This document shows positions 9,157 to 17,354 of a stretch of 64,000 nucleotides of DNA, one piece after another. The notes beneath the pieces were generated by a model that searched no databases, had not been told where the DNA came from, and saw nothing but the letters and a program-made list of their open reading frames with translations. The DNA is from Flavisolibacter nicotianae (GTDB lineage Bacteria > Bacteroidota > Bacteroidia > Chitinophagales > Chitinophagaceae): contig NZ_RBCI01000012.1 in the NCBI RefSeq assembly GCF_003628535.1, forward strand, positions 62,001-126,000. The letters are read 5' to 3'. Numbering within the stretch: the first letter of the stretch is position 1; each line of letters opens with the position of its first letter. A program made the position numbers and the translations under genes.

Positions 9157-9990
9157 ATGACAAACGTGATTGTAGTAATCGGTGTCGGCTCCATCGGCCA
9201 GGCCATTGCAAGGCGGGTTAGTGCAGGCAAGAAAGTCCTGCTGGCCGATCTGCGCCAGGAGGTTGCCGATGCTGCTGCAAAAACCTTGAGCGATGCAGGT
9301 TTCGACGTAACCTCGGCGACAGTTGATGTGTCCTCTCGGCCATCAGTTGAAGCGCTTGTTCGCCAGGCTGCTGCTCTCGGAGAGGTCGTTGGTGTGATCC
9401 ATGCCGCCGGCGTTTCTCCTTCCCAGGCTTCACCCGAAACCATTCTCAGGGTCGACATGTATGGAACCGCGCTGGTGTTGGAACAGTTCGGCAATGTGAT
9501 TGCGCGGGGCGGCTCCTGTGTGGTCATTGCTTCGCAGTCCGGCCACCGGCTTCCACCTCTTTCTGTTGCACAGAATAATGCTCTTGCAACGACGCCGGTT
9601 GAAGAATTGCTAAACCTGCCCTTCCTTCAGCCTGGCCAGGTAACGGACAGTTTGCATGCCTACCAACTTTCCAAACGGGGCAACTCCCTTCGTGTCATGG
9701 CCGAAGCTGTTCGTTGGGGTAAGCGGGGTGCAAGGGTCAACACGATCAGCCCGGGCATCATCATTACCCCGCTTGCCAACGATGAACTGAAAGGTCCACG
9801 CGGTGCAGGTTACCGGCGCATGATTGAAGTGTCTGCCGCGGGCCGGGCGGGCACGCCGGATGAAGTGGGAACTGTAGGCGCACTCCTGATGGGGCCGGAC
9901 GGTGCATTTATCAGCGGCAGCGATATCCTGATGGATGGCGGCGTGACGGCAGCATACTGGTACGGCGAACTAACTCCTGCTGAAGGATGA
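9157..9990 (+). CDS. Short-chain dehydrogenase/reductase
   Basis: A 277-residue classical SDR, cytosolic. The start at 9157 puts the Rossmann strand VIVVIGVGSIGQAIA right at the N-terminus; longer upstream readings have no SDR homology. The glycine motif is GVGSIGQ (residues 10-15 region), an unusual form of TGxxxGxG. The active site is visible as Ser126/Ser128, Tyr169 and Lys173 (YQLSK), followed by NTISPGII. Asp31 after the second strand (LLADLR) favours NAD over NADP, which is an inference. The substrate is unknown. It is followed by the Crp/Fnr gene after 247 bases and preceded by the reductase pseudogene. Confidence 0.87.
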   Translation: MTNVIVVIGVGSIGQAIARRVSAGKKVLLADLRQEVADAAAKTLSDAGFDVTSATVDVSSRPSVEALVRQAAALGEVVGVIHAAGVSPSQASPETILRVDMYGTALVLEQFGNVIARGGSCVVIASQSGHRLPPLSVAQNNALATTPVEELLNLPFLQPGQVTDSLHAYQLSKRGNSLRVMAEAVRWGKRGARVNTISPGIIITPLANDELKGPRGAGYRRMIEVSAAGRAGTPDEVGTVGALLMGPDGAFISGSDILMDGGVTAAYWYGELTPAEG

Positions 9991-10237
9991 CAAACGAATA
10001 GAATGGCGAGTGAGCCGCAGGATGTCGTTCGCTGACTTTACAGCGAACTTTTGTTTCTGGCATAATGCTGAAAGCGCCAATTTCGAAGGAAGTATTTTGT
10101 TCCTGCTATAAGAAGGAAGCACCGCGCAATCGTGCCGTTCCGGGTTTCTGGATGGTCGCCTGTTTTCTTTAAACGGCAGCGAATTCATGCCGGTCGGCTT
10201 ATCTTCATTGTCTCGTTTATGCATTGATGACAGAACA

Positions 10238-10819
10238 ATGTTTGAATTACTTTACCGGAAAATCACCGAAAAAATTTCAATCACAGAAGAAGAGTTCACC
10301 TTCTGCAAATCCTTGTTCCAGCCGAAGAAGTTGCGAAAGCGGCAGTACCTGCTGCAGGAAGGCGACGTGTGTAAATACCAGGCTTTTGTGGAAAAAGGGA
10401 TCCTTCGTTCGTACACTGTCGACGAAAAAGGAGCCGGGCACATTTTACAGTTTGCCTCCGAAGGTTGGTGGATAGCTGATTTGTCCAGCTACATCACCGG
10501 AGAGCCATCGCCTTTTAATATCGAAGCCCTGGAAGATGCCGAACTGTTGCTGCTGAGTAAACCGTCCTGGGACAAGCTTATGCAAACCCTTCCGGGGTTC
10601 GAACATTACTTTCGCATCCTGATACAAAATAACCTGATTGCCACGCAAAAAAGGTTGATGCAATCGCTCACGGAAACAGCCGAAGAAAAGTACAACAAGT
10701 TCACGCAGGTCTATCCGGACTGCGTTCGGCGAGTGCCGCAGCACATGATTGCATCTTATCTCGGCATCAGCCGCGAAACGCTGAGCCGGCTTCGGAAGAA
10801 TAGTGTCCCGGGCCGGTAG
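10238..10819 (+). CDS. Crp/Fnr family transcription regulator
   Basis: A 193-residue regulator with an N-terminal cyclic-nucleotide-binding-type beta roll (about residues 20-120) and a C-terminal winged helix. The recognition helix reads GISRETLSRLRK and keeps the Arg-Glu-x-x-x-Arg pattern that E. coli CRP uses on TGTGA half-sites. The phosphate pocket is different: where CRP has Arg-Ser before the second roll strand, this protein reads GEPSPFNIEAL, so canonical cAMP binding is doubtful. No Cys cluster for an FNR-type iron-sulfur centre is visible. The start at 10238 is preferred over 10187 because homology begins there. A perfect CRP-type palindrome lies 4 bases after its stop codon, in front of the stress genes, so it is the natural candidate to control them. 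Confidence 0.87.
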   Translation: MFELLYRKITEKISITEEEFTFCKSLFQPKKLRKRQYLLQEGDVCKYQAFVEKGILRSYTVDEKGAGHILQFASEGWWIADLSSYITGEPSPFNIEALEDAELLLLSKPSWDKLMQTLPGFEHYFRILIQNNLIATQKRLMQSLTETAEEKYNKFTQVYPDCVRRVPQHMIASYLGISRETLSRLRKNSVPGR

Positions 10820-10822
10820 CCA

Positions 10823-10838
10823 TGTGATATAGGTCACA
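10823..10838. promoter_or_regulatory. CRP-type operator palindrome
   Basis: TGTGATATAGGTCACA matches the CRP consensus TGTGA-N6-TCACA at every defined position. It lies between the Crp/Fnr gene and the YceI gene, about 60-66 bases upstream of the start expected from the -7 element at 10884, which is close to class I activator spacing. Confidence 0.7.
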
Positions 10839-10883
10839 CTCATTTCTTACCCTACCTCAATGGAGGGAGACTGCCGGCCGGTG

Positions 10884-10891
10884 TAGTTTTG
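10884..10891 (+). promoter_or_regulatory. Bacteroidota -7 promoter element
   Basis: TAGTTTTG fits TAnnTTTG exactly and is placed 22 bases before the YceI start codon. No good -33 TTTG is visible at the usual spacing, which would suit an activator-dependent promoter. Confidence 0.5.
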
Positions 10892-10912
10892 CCTTGTAAA
10901 CAAAAAATAAAA

Positions 10913-11464
10913 ATGATGGCAAATACAGAATGGGCAATCGACCCTTCACACTCCGAAGTTCAGTTCAAGGTAAAACACCTGATGATTACCACCGTAACCG
11001 GCTACTTCAAAACATTCGACCTGCAGGTGGAGACAGAATCAGATGACTTTGCCGGTGTGAAAAAAATTGAGTTTACGGCTGCTGTTGATTCAATCAATAC
11101 CAACAACCAGCAGCGGGATACGCACCTGAAGTCGGCCGATTTCTTTAACGCCGAAGTGTATCCGCAACTCCGCTTTACGGGCACCAACTATAAAGCCAAT
11201 GGTGACGAGGCAAACTTGCAGGGTGATCTAACCATTCGCGGTGTGACCAGGCCTGTTGCGCTGAGCGTGGAATTCGGCGGCATTGTGGTTGACCCTTATG
11301 GGCAGACAAAAGCGGGATTTACAGTCAGTGGAAAAATCAGCCGGAAGGAATTTGGCCTCACCTGGAATGCCGTAACGGAAGCCGGCCAGGTGGTGGTAAG
11401 CGATGAAATTAAAATACACGCAGAAGTCCAGCTGGTTAAACAAACAGAATTGGTTAACGCATAA
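10913..11464 (+). CDS. YceI family lipid/isoprenoid-binding protein
   Basis: A 183-residue single YceI domain. The family fold is a lipocalin-like barrel that binds isoprenoid chains. Family marks are WAIDPSHSEVQFKVKHLMI at the start, INTNNQQRDTHLKSADFF in the middle and KISRKEFGLTWN near the end. There is no signal peptide, so unlike E. coli YceI it should be cytoplasmic. Methionines at 10913 and 10916 are both possible starts. It is the first gene of a same-strand run with only 9 bases to the next gene, which suggests an operon under the operator at 10823. Binding of a quinone or its breakdown product would suit the neighbours, but that is an inference. Confidence 0.88.
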   Translation: MMANTEWAIDPSHSEVQFKVKHLMITTVTGYFKTFDLQVETESDDFAGVKKIEFTAAVDSINTNNQQRDTHLKSADFFNAEVYPQLRFTGTNYKANGDEANLQGDLTIRGVTRPVALSVEFGGIVVDPYGQTKAGFTVSGKISRKEFGLTWNAVTEAGQVVVSDEIKIHAEVQLVKQTELVNA

Positions 11465-11473
11465 ACGGTAGCA

Positions 11474-12418
11474 ATGGAAAACAAAATTTTAGGACTGCAT
11501 CACATCACCGCTATTGCGGGAGAAGCGCAGCGCAATTATACCTTCTATACAAAAATTCTGGGCCTGCGGCTCGTGAAAAAAACGGTCAATTTCGACGATC
11601 CCGGGACCTATCATTTCTACTATGGCGATGAAATTGGAACACCCGGTTCGATCCTGACATTCTTCCCCTGGGAGGGAATCCAGAAAGGAAGAGCTGGCGC
11701 CGGCATGGCGACAGAAATTGGTTATTCCGTTGCAAAGGGGAGCCTTCCCTTTTGGGCCAAACGTTTCGGGGAGCAAAAGGTAAAGCATCAGCTGGTCGCT
11801 GAACGAATGGGCGAACAATTTCTTTCTTTTGAAGACCCGGATGGCTTGATGCTCAATTTGATTGAAACAGGCACAACCGACAACAGGCAACCCTGGGAAA
11901 CAAAAGACGTACCGGCAGATGTGGCCACAAAGGGCTTTCACAGCATCGTGCTGACTGTTCGCAACAGCACCGCCACCGCCAAGGTTCTTACCGATATTTT
12001 CGGTTACAGGCTAGTGGCACAGGAGGGAAATCGCTACCGTTTTGTTACGGATGCAATCGCCACGGCGAACATCGTTGACCTGGTAGAAGAACCCAACGGG
12101 TCTATGGGAATCAATGCAGGCGGTACCAATCACCATGTGGCCTTCCGGGTAAAAGACGACGAAATCCTGATGGCGTTTCGCGAAAAAGTGCAAGCAGCAG
12201 GATTGCAGATCACGGAGAAAATCGACCGCAATTATTTTTACTCGCTGTACTTCCGCGAGCCCGGCGGCATTTTATTTGAGATCGCATCCGACAACCCTGG
12301 CTTTGCCACGGATGAATCAGTTGCCGAACTGGGAACCCACCTGATGTTGCCGCCACAATATGAAAAAAGCCGCAGGCAGATAGAAGACGTGTTGCCCGTT
12401 ATTCAATCAGAAAGTTGA
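11474..12418 (+). CDS. MhqO-type ring-cleaving dioxygenase (first copy)
   Basis: A 314-residue protein of two vicinal-oxygen-chelate modules. The metal-binding set expected for extradiol dioxygenases is visible: His9/His10 (LGLHHITAI), His220/His221 (NHHVAF) and Glu269 (REPGGILFEI). Length and motifs match the MhqO/PcpA-like group, which opens hydroquinone-type rings with Fe(II) and O2 and is known from quinone resistance in Bacillus. A second copy lies at 13294 in the same run. It starts 9 bases after the YceI gene, so co-transcription is likely. The exact substrate cannot be read from sequence. Confidence 0.88.
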   Translation: MENKILGLHHITAIAGEAQRNYTFYTKILGLRLVKKTVNFDDPGTYHFYYGDEIGTPGSILTFFPWEGIQKGRAGAGMATEIGYSVAKGSLPFWAKRFGEQKVKHQLVAERMGEQFLSFEDPDGLMLNLIETGTTDNRQPWETKDVPADVATKGFHSIVLTVRNSTATAKVLTDIFGYRLVAQEGNRYRFVTDAIATANIVDLVEEPNGSMGINAGGTNHHVAFRVKDDEILMAFREKVQAAGLQITEKIDRNYFYSLYFREPGGILFEIASDNPGFATDESVAELGTHLMLPPQYEKSRRQIEDVLPVIQSES

Positions 12419-12430
12419 AAAAGCAATAAA

Positions 12431-12730
12431 ATGGAAGACGTAAAACTCAGCTTGAACGAAAAAGGCCAGGGTGCCTTTCTTATACTGGAAGATGCCAAAC
12501 AGTTGGGTGAGATGGTCGTGAGCGTTTCAGGTACAAACCTGACGGTGTACCATACCGAAGTTTCTCCCGAAGCGGAGGGCAAAGGATTGGCAAAGGAACT
12601 GCTGAAGGCAATGGTTGGCTATGCACGGAAGAATGGATTGAAAGTGACAGCACTATGTCCCTACGTGCATGCACAGTTCAAACGGCACCCGGACGAGTAT
12701 GCCGATGTATGGAACAGGGATGGAGAATAA
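12431..12730 (+). CDS. Small GNAT acetyltransferase (COG2388 type)
   Basis: A 99-residue minimal GNAT domain. The acetyl-CoA loop is visible as VSPEAEGKGLAKELLKAMV (about residues 38-56), a Q/RxxGxG/A-like site, followed by the conserved C-terminal motif ALCPYVHAQFKRHPDEYADVW. This short form is widespread and typically annotated N-acetyltransferase of unknown substrate. It begins 12 bases after the dioxygenase gene, so it is probably part of the same operon. Confidence 0.85.
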   Translation: MEDVKLSLNEKGQGAFLILEDAKQLGEMVVSVSGTNLTVYHTEVSPEAEGKGLAKELLKAMVGYARKNGLKVTALCPYVHAQFKRHPDEYADVWNRDGE

Positions 12731-12845
12731 GAAGTGCAGCAAGTGGAATGGAAAAATCGCGGTGCGCCGGTTCGGCTGGCGGGGTTTTGCCACTGATGAA
12801 TCGGAAATGCAAGTCATCAATCGACCCCTTGGTAAATGAAAAGCA

Positions 12846-13265
12846 ATGACAAAAACAAAGACGATCGGTTCGGCGTCGGCACAAAACAACGGGGAAGCCT
12901 ACAGGACGAGCGTAGTGACAGGAGACTTCAATTTGACTGTGGATGAACCAACGGAATACGGCGGTGGGGCAACAGGCCCGGCACCGGCCGATTACCTCTG
13001 CACGGCGTTGGCTTCCTGCAAAGCCATCACCATTCGCATGTATGCACAGCGCAAAGGCTGGCGGGTGGACCAGGTTGCCGTCAATGTCAGCTTTATGAAA
13101 AGCAACCAGGGCGCTGCAGGTGTGAACAGCTTTTTTTGCGAGATAAGGCTCACCGGTGCATTGAGTGAAGCGCAGCGCCAAAGAATTTTGCAAATTGCCA
13201 GGATCTGCCCGATTGAGCGGTTATTGGACAAGCCAAATGAAATCGTAACCGTTCTTGCAGAATAA
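12846..13265 (+). CDS. OsmC/Ohr family peroxidase-like protein
   Basis: A 139-residue OsmC fold protein. The two redox cysteines of the family are present at Cys58 (LASCKA) and Cys121 (RICPIERLL). In OsmC/Ohr proteins these reduce organic hydroperoxides with lipoyl or thiol donors. The motif YGGGATGPAPADYLCTALASC is characteristic of the OsmC rather than the Ohr branch. A gap of 115 bases separates it from the GNAT gene and 28 bases from the second dioxygenase. Its place in the run supports a role in electrophile and peroxide defence. Confidence 0.87.
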   Translation: MTKTKTIGSASAQNNGEAYRTSVVTGDFNLTVDEPTEYGGGATGPAPADYLCTALASCKAITIRMYAQRKGWRVDQVAVNVSFMKSNQGAAGVNSFFCEIRLTGALSEAQRQRILQIARICPIERLLDKPNEIVTVLAE

Positions 13266-13293
13266 ATAGAAATCTTTTTATCAAACCTTTATT

Positions 13294-14247
13294 ATGGGAA
13301 AACTCATCACCGGTATTCATCATGTAACAGCCGTGGCCAGCGATGCCCAAAAGAACATCGATTTTTACATGGGTGTTTTGGGATTAAGGCTCGTGAAAAA
13401 AACGGTCAATTTTGATGGGCCCGATGTCTACCATTTTTACTACGGCGATGAAACAGGAAGGCCGGGCAGCCTTCTTACTTTTTTTCCCTACCAGGGTTTG
13501 GTTAACGGCCGCCAGGGCAAGGGGATGTTGAACACGACTACTTTTTCTGTACCCACTTCTTCGCTGAACTACTGGTTGGAAAGGTTAAAGCGTTTCGGCA
13601 TCAATTATAAAAAACCGCAGGAACGGTTTGCGGATGAGACGGTTGTTTATTTTGAAGATGAAGATGGACTGGGACTTGAATTTGTATTCAACGACAAGGA
13701 TGCAAGACAAGGTTTTTCGTTGGGTCATATCCCGGCCGAGCATTCCGTCAGGGGATTTTATAACGTCGAAATCTGGGAAGAAGGATATGAGCGTACCGCC
13801 GCGCTTCTCACCGAACAGTTGGATCATCAGCTCATTGCGGAAAAAGGCAACCGCTTTCGTTTTGCGGCGAATGATAGCCCGGGTAATTATGTCGACCTGC
13901 TTTGTTCGCCGGATCGTATGAAGGGCCTTGCCGGCAGCGGTACCGTGCACCACATTGCCTTTGCTACACCTGATAAGCAAACGCAGGAAGAAGTGCGATT
14001 GCGCATCGTAAAGCGAATGCTGAATCCATCCCCGGTACTGGACAGAACGTATTTCACGTCTGTTTACTTCCGCGAACCCGGTGGCGTTTTGTTTGAAGTT
14101 GCCACCTCCGGTCCCGGCTTTGCCGTTGATGAACCGGTTGATCAATTGGGCGTGTCTTTGCAACTGCCGCGGCAATACGAGGAAGACCGGGAGCAGATCG
14201 AAAAGACATTGCCGCGCATCTCTGTAAACCCTGACAAGTACAAATAA
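13294..14247 (+). CDS. MhqO-type ring-cleaving dioxygenase (second copy)
   Basis: A 317-residue paralogue of the product at 11474, with the same two-module vicinal-oxygen-chelate layout. Ligands are visible in GIHHVTAVA (His9/His10), TVHHIAFATP and REPGGVLFEVA. The two copies share a near-identical stretch (LRLVKKTVNFD) but differ through the middle, so they are old duplicates and may have different substrates. The next gene, an MhqD-type hydrolase, starts 2 bases after the stop codon, so translation is probably coupled. Confidence 0.88.
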   Translation: MGKLITGIHHVTAVASDAQKNIDFYMGVLGLRLVKKTVNFDGPDVYHFYYGDETGRPGSLLTFFPYQGLVNGRQGKGMLNTTTFSVPTSSLNYWLERLKRFGINYKKPQERFADETVVYFEDEDGLGLEFVFNDKDARQGFSLGHIPAEHSVRGFYNVEIWEEGYERTAALLTEQLDHQLIAEKGNRFRFAANDSPGNYVDLLCSPDRMKGLAGSGTVHHIAFATPDKQTQEEVRLRIVKRMLNPSPVLDRTYFTSVYFREPGGVLFEVATSGPGFAVDEPVDQLGVSLQLPRQYEEDREQIEKTLPRISVNPDKYK

Positions 14248-14248
14248 T

Positions 14249-14875
14249 ATGCACCAGAAAAATATAAAGACAGCAGGAAAGGAGTTGACACCCGGTAGCC
14301 GTGTTTTGATCATGATCCACGGAAGGGGTGGAAGTGCCGAGGACATACTTTCGCTTTCCTCTTACCTGGACGCGAAGGACTTTACCTTGCTGGCCCCCCA
14401 GGCGACAAACAACTCATGGTATCCTTATTCGTTTTTAGCACCGCCATCGCAGAACGAACCATGGCTTTCCTCCGCTTTACATTTATTAAAAGAGATCACC
14501 GGGGATGTTTTGCAAAAAGGCATTCCTGCAGAGAAGATTTATTTTTTAGGCTTCTCTCAGGGTGCGTGCCTGGCGTTGGAATTTGTTACCCGGAATGCGG
14601 GAAAATACGGTGGCGTTGTTGCCTTCACCGGCGGCTTAATCGGAGATAAAATTTACCCGCAGAACTACAAAGGCGACTTCCAGGGAACACCTGTCTTTAT
14701 CGGTACCAGCGACCCCGACCCGCATGTGCCGGTCGAACGGGTGTATGCCACCACGAACATCCTGAAGAACATGAATGCCAGTGTCACCGAAAAGGTGTAT
14801 GCAGGAATGGGGCATACAATTAACCAGGACGAGATGGTTCATGCCAATCAACTGTTACAGGCAAACACAGTTTAA
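14249..14875 (+). CDS. MhqD-type alpha/beta hydrolase (carboxylesterase)
   Basis: A 208-residue cytosolic hydrolase of the phospholipase/carboxylesterase family. The oxyanion region is MIHGRGG (residues 22-28). The nucleophile is Ser103 in GFSQGA, the acid is probably Asp155 or Asp157 (GTSDPDPH), and the base is His189 (GMGHTI). In Bacillus the equivalent mhqD sits beside mhqO in the quinone-inducible mhqNOD operon. Here the same pair is joined with one base between genes, which supports the assignment to ring-cleavage product hydrolysis. It is the last tightly linked gene of the run. Confidence 0.87.
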   Translation: MHQKNIKTAGKELTPGSRVLIMIHGRGGSAEDILSLSSYLDAKDFTLLAPQATNNSWYPYSFLAPPSQNEPWLSSALHLLKEITGDVLQKGIPAEKIYFLGFSQGACLALEFVTRNAGKYGGVVAFTGGLIGDKIYPQNYKGDFQGTPVFIGTSDPDPHVPVERVYATTNILKNMNASVTEKVYAGMGHTINQDEMVHANQLLQANTV

Positions 14876-15200
14876 CCTACTAAGATGGATCTGTCGCGAC
14901 AGAAATGGTCATATTGATATAAAGAAGACCTGTTGAGAAGACCGTACTATTGGCTGGTTGTTGGATCGTTTACCGGCAAAGGGATTTATCTTTCAGGAAG
15001 AAGGGCCTACTGTAATCGGAGATTTTAGGCTGCATTCAAAATGGTAATCATTTCGGTTGGCGAATCGACACGGCAGCATTGCCGTGGGATAAACGAACAG
15101 GAAAGACAAGAGAAACGTTAGTGACGGAAGGGTGCAAGACCGAGAGCCTCCTGCCTGTCAATTGAAAGTCTATTTAATTTTTAAACCTTATTCAGCAGGT
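14876..15200. other. Spacer between MhqD-type and pirin genes
   Basis: No gene is visible in 325 bases. The one feature seen is a perfect 14-base palindrome at 14890-14903, close behind the hydrolase stop codon. Confidence 0.5.
14890..14903. promoter_or_regulatory. Perfect palindrome TCTGTCGCGACAGA
   Basis: A 14-base exact palindrome starts 15 bases after the hydrolase stop codon and about 300 bases ahead of the pirin gene. It has no T-run, so a protein-binding site is more likely than a terminator. The binding protein is unknown. Confidence 0.35.
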
Positions 15201-15914
15201 ATGAAATCGCAGGTATTTCGAAAAGATGAACGCGGCATCAAAGACATTGGCTGGCTCAGGAGTCATTTTTACTTTAGTTTCAGCGATTATTGCGATCCGG
15301 TGAAAGCTGCGTTTGGCAGCCTGGTGGCCTTCAACGACGACTTTGTAGAAGCGGGGAAAGGCTTCGGTATTCACCCGCACGCCAATATGGAAATCATCTC
15401 GGTCCTGCTGCAGGGCACGATGAATCACATCGATACGCTGGGCTACAAAACTGTTATTGAAGAAGGCGGCGTGCAGATTATGAGTGCCGGCAGCGGGCTT
15501 CGGCACGAAGAATACAATGTGGGCGAAGAGGAGGTGAATTTTTTGCAGATCTGGATTCAGCCAAAGCTGCAAAATATTGTCCCGCGGTACCAGCAGCGCA
15601 GCTTTCCATTGGGAAAGCGGAGAAACCAACTGAAAACAATTGTTTCGAATGAGGAAGGACAGGAGCATTGCTGGATCAACCAGAATGCAAAGCTATCGCT
15701 CGGCTTCTTCGACGAGGCACAGGAACTCACGTATCGTTTTCGACCAGTGAATAAATGCCTTTTTATCTTCCTTCTGGAGGGCAGGATCCGGGTGGATGGA
15801 ACGGACCTGAATCCAAGAGACGCCATCGGTGTGTGGGAAACCGATACGGTTCCGATCCATTGTGAGGCCGGTTCACATTTTTTGGTGATCGAAACCCCAA
15901 TCAATCAAAAATAA
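15201..15914 (+). CDS. Pirin family bicupin protein
   Basis: A 237-residue bicupin. The N-terminal cupin keeps the metal site: HPHANMEI (His58, His60), a later His in SGLRHEEYN, and a following Glu, as in pirins that act as quercetinases. The signature GFGIHPHANMEIISVLLQG and MSAGSGLRHEE is diagnostic of the family. The start at 15201 begins the homology; an upstream GTG at 15132 adds unrelated residues. Some pirins cleave flavonols and some bind transcription factors. Being next to the aromatic-ring enzymes supports a role in aromatic or quinone stress, but it is 325 bases away and may have its own promoter. Confidence 0.88.
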   Translation: MKSQVFRKDERGIKDIGWLRSHFYFSFSDYCDPVKAAFGSLVAFNDDFVEAGKGFGIHPHANMEIISVLLQGTMNHIDTLGYKTVIEEGGVQIMSAGSGLRHEEYNVGEEEVNFLQIWIQPKLQNIVPRYQQRSFPLGKRRNQLKTIVSNEEGQEHCWINQNAKLSLGFFDEAQELTYRFRPVNKCLFIFLLEGRIRVDGTDLNPRDAIGVWETDTVPIHCEAGSHFLVIETPINQK

Positions 15915-16010
15915 GATTGTATACAGGCATTTGATCCAAAGTCGCAGGCGTTGGCCGGGCTATGGTGAAGCCTGAATTTGAATGCACCGGTGCCGAAAAG
16001 GATGCGGTGT

Positions 16011-16340
16011 TTAAAGCCGGTTGTATTCAGCCACTCTGATTTTGACGTCTTCAGGCGTGATGGCGTAGTGTTTGGCGAGAGAATCGAAGATTAGGGTTTT
16101 TATTTCGTCGATCTCGCTTTCGGTATTTGAAGAAGTCAGTATTGGTTGATGCAAAAAGACCGGTGAAGTCAGTTCGCGGCCCTCCCTATCCAGGAAAGTA
16201 AGGCCTCTTTCTTTCACGGAACCGTATTCGACCCAATTGCTGGGGTCGGAAATAGAGCAACCCAGGACTTTCTCGAATTCGTTTGAGGGCAGGGAAGAAG
16301 CATTGCTAACTTCAATTGAAATTGTGTATCTCCTGAACAT
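16011..16340 (-). CDS. Hypothetical protein, 109 residues
   Basis: A small acidic protein of no recognised family. It begins MFRRYTISIEVSNASSLPS, has the core WVEYGSVKERGLTFLDREG and ends IRVAEYNRL. Strand-turn-helix alternation suggests a compact soluble domain. There is no signal peptide and no membrane segment. It is divergent from the sigma factor gene, with 147 bases between the start codons. Protein-like composition supports it as real, but no known motif confirms it. Confidence 0.5.
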   Translation of the reverse strand: MFRRYTISIEVSNASSLPSNEFEKVLGCSISDPSNWVEYGSVKERGLTFLDREGRELTSPVFLHQPILTSSNTESEIDEIKTLIFDSLAKHYAITPEDVKIRVAEYNRL

Positions 16341-16487
16341 CTCAGAAAGTTACAAAACTTCTCCTGGTGTCCTGGATATTTACTCCATTCGCACAGTTTA
16401 TTTTACCGAACCGTGGTTGCCGGCCAAATCGTTTTCCGCCGTATCAGCAGAATAGACCTACCTTACACAAGACAAGAATACAAGAGC

Positions 16488-17354
16488 ATGCGGGCATTGA
16501 AGATTACTCAGTCCATCACCAACCGTGATTCGGCCAGTCTGGAAAAATATTTATTGGAAATCTCCAAAATACCCATGATCACACCAGAGGAAGAGATCGC
16601 CCTGACTCAAAAAATCCGTAGTGGCAACAAGCATGCGGTTGACAGCCTGACAAAATCAAACCTGCGCTTTGTTGTTTCGGTGGCAAAACAATACCAGAAC
16701 AGGGGCTTGCCGCTCACCGATTTGATCAGCGAAGGAAATATCGGCCTGATGAAGGCTGCGCAAAATTTTGATGAAACCCGGGGATTTAAATTTATCTCCT
16801 ACGCGGTATGGTGGATCCGGCAATCCATTTTACAGGCCGTCAATACCAAGGCCCGGCTTGTACGGCTTCCGGAAAACAAGGTCAACCAGCGAAACCATAT
16901 ACAGTTATCCATCTCGCAGTTGGAGCAGGAACTGGAAAGAAATCCATCGGTCGAGGAAATTGCACAGCATGTTCAAATCAATGCAAAAGACGTGGAGCAC
17001 ATCACCGGTTTGTTTGCGCACCACCAAAGCCTCGACTTGCCCATGAGCAGGGACAGCAATGAAAATACCTTGTTGGATGGCCTTGTCAGTGAGGGCAGTG
17101 AAACGGATAACAACGTCGTGTACACCAAATCACTCCAGCATGAAATTGAACGGTGTCTGGCAACACTGACGCCGGTTCAGAGCACCGTTCTTCGGTGTTT
17201 TTTTGGTCTTGGGTTAAAAGAGGCGATGAAGGTTGATGAAATCAGTAAACGCCTAAAACTTTCAACCGAAAGAGTACGCCAGATAAAAGAAAAGGCGATC
17301 CTGCAACTGCGTATGGATAAGAGGGCGGTTCTTCTGAAACCATTCCTCGGCTAA
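16488..17354 (+). CDS. RpoD-like sigma-70 factor, probably a second copy
   Basis: A 288-residue sigma factor with region 1.2 (SLEKYLLEISKIPMITPEEEIAL), region 2 (NLRFVVSVAKQY, GNIGLMKAAQNFDETRGFKFISYAVWWIRQSI), region 3 and region 4 with the helix-turn-helix KLSTERVRQIKEKAI. The start at 16488 gives MRALKITQSITNRDS, the N-terminus usual for the short primary sigma of Bacteroidota. Region 3 (VNTKARLVRLPENKVNQRNHI) and region 4 (EAMKVDEISKRLKLS) differ from the usual housekeeping wording, for example ALAEQSRIVRLPLN and MALEEIGEKFGLT. This suggests an extra RpoD-like factor (group 2) rather than the main one. That judgement is from memory of family sequences. Confidence 0.85.
   Translation: MRALKITQSITNRDSASLEKYLLEISKIPMITPEEEIALTQKIRSGNKHAVDSLTKSNLRFVVSVAKQYQNRGLPLTDLISEGNIGLMKAAQNFDETRGFKFISYAVWWIRQSILQAVNTKARLVRLPENKVNQRNHIQLSISQLEQELERNPSVEEIAQHVQINAKDVEHITGLFAHHQSLDLPMSRDSNENTLLDGLVSEGSETDNNVVYTKSLQHEIERCLATLTPVQSTVLRCFFGLGLKEAMKVDEISKRLKLSTERVRQIKEKAILQLRMDKRAVLLKPFLG

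Noticed and set aside
13585-14346. 253-codon minus-strand frame opposite the second dioxygenase
   Set aside because: The plus strand encodes a clear MhqO-type enzyme with metal ligands; the antisense frame has no features.
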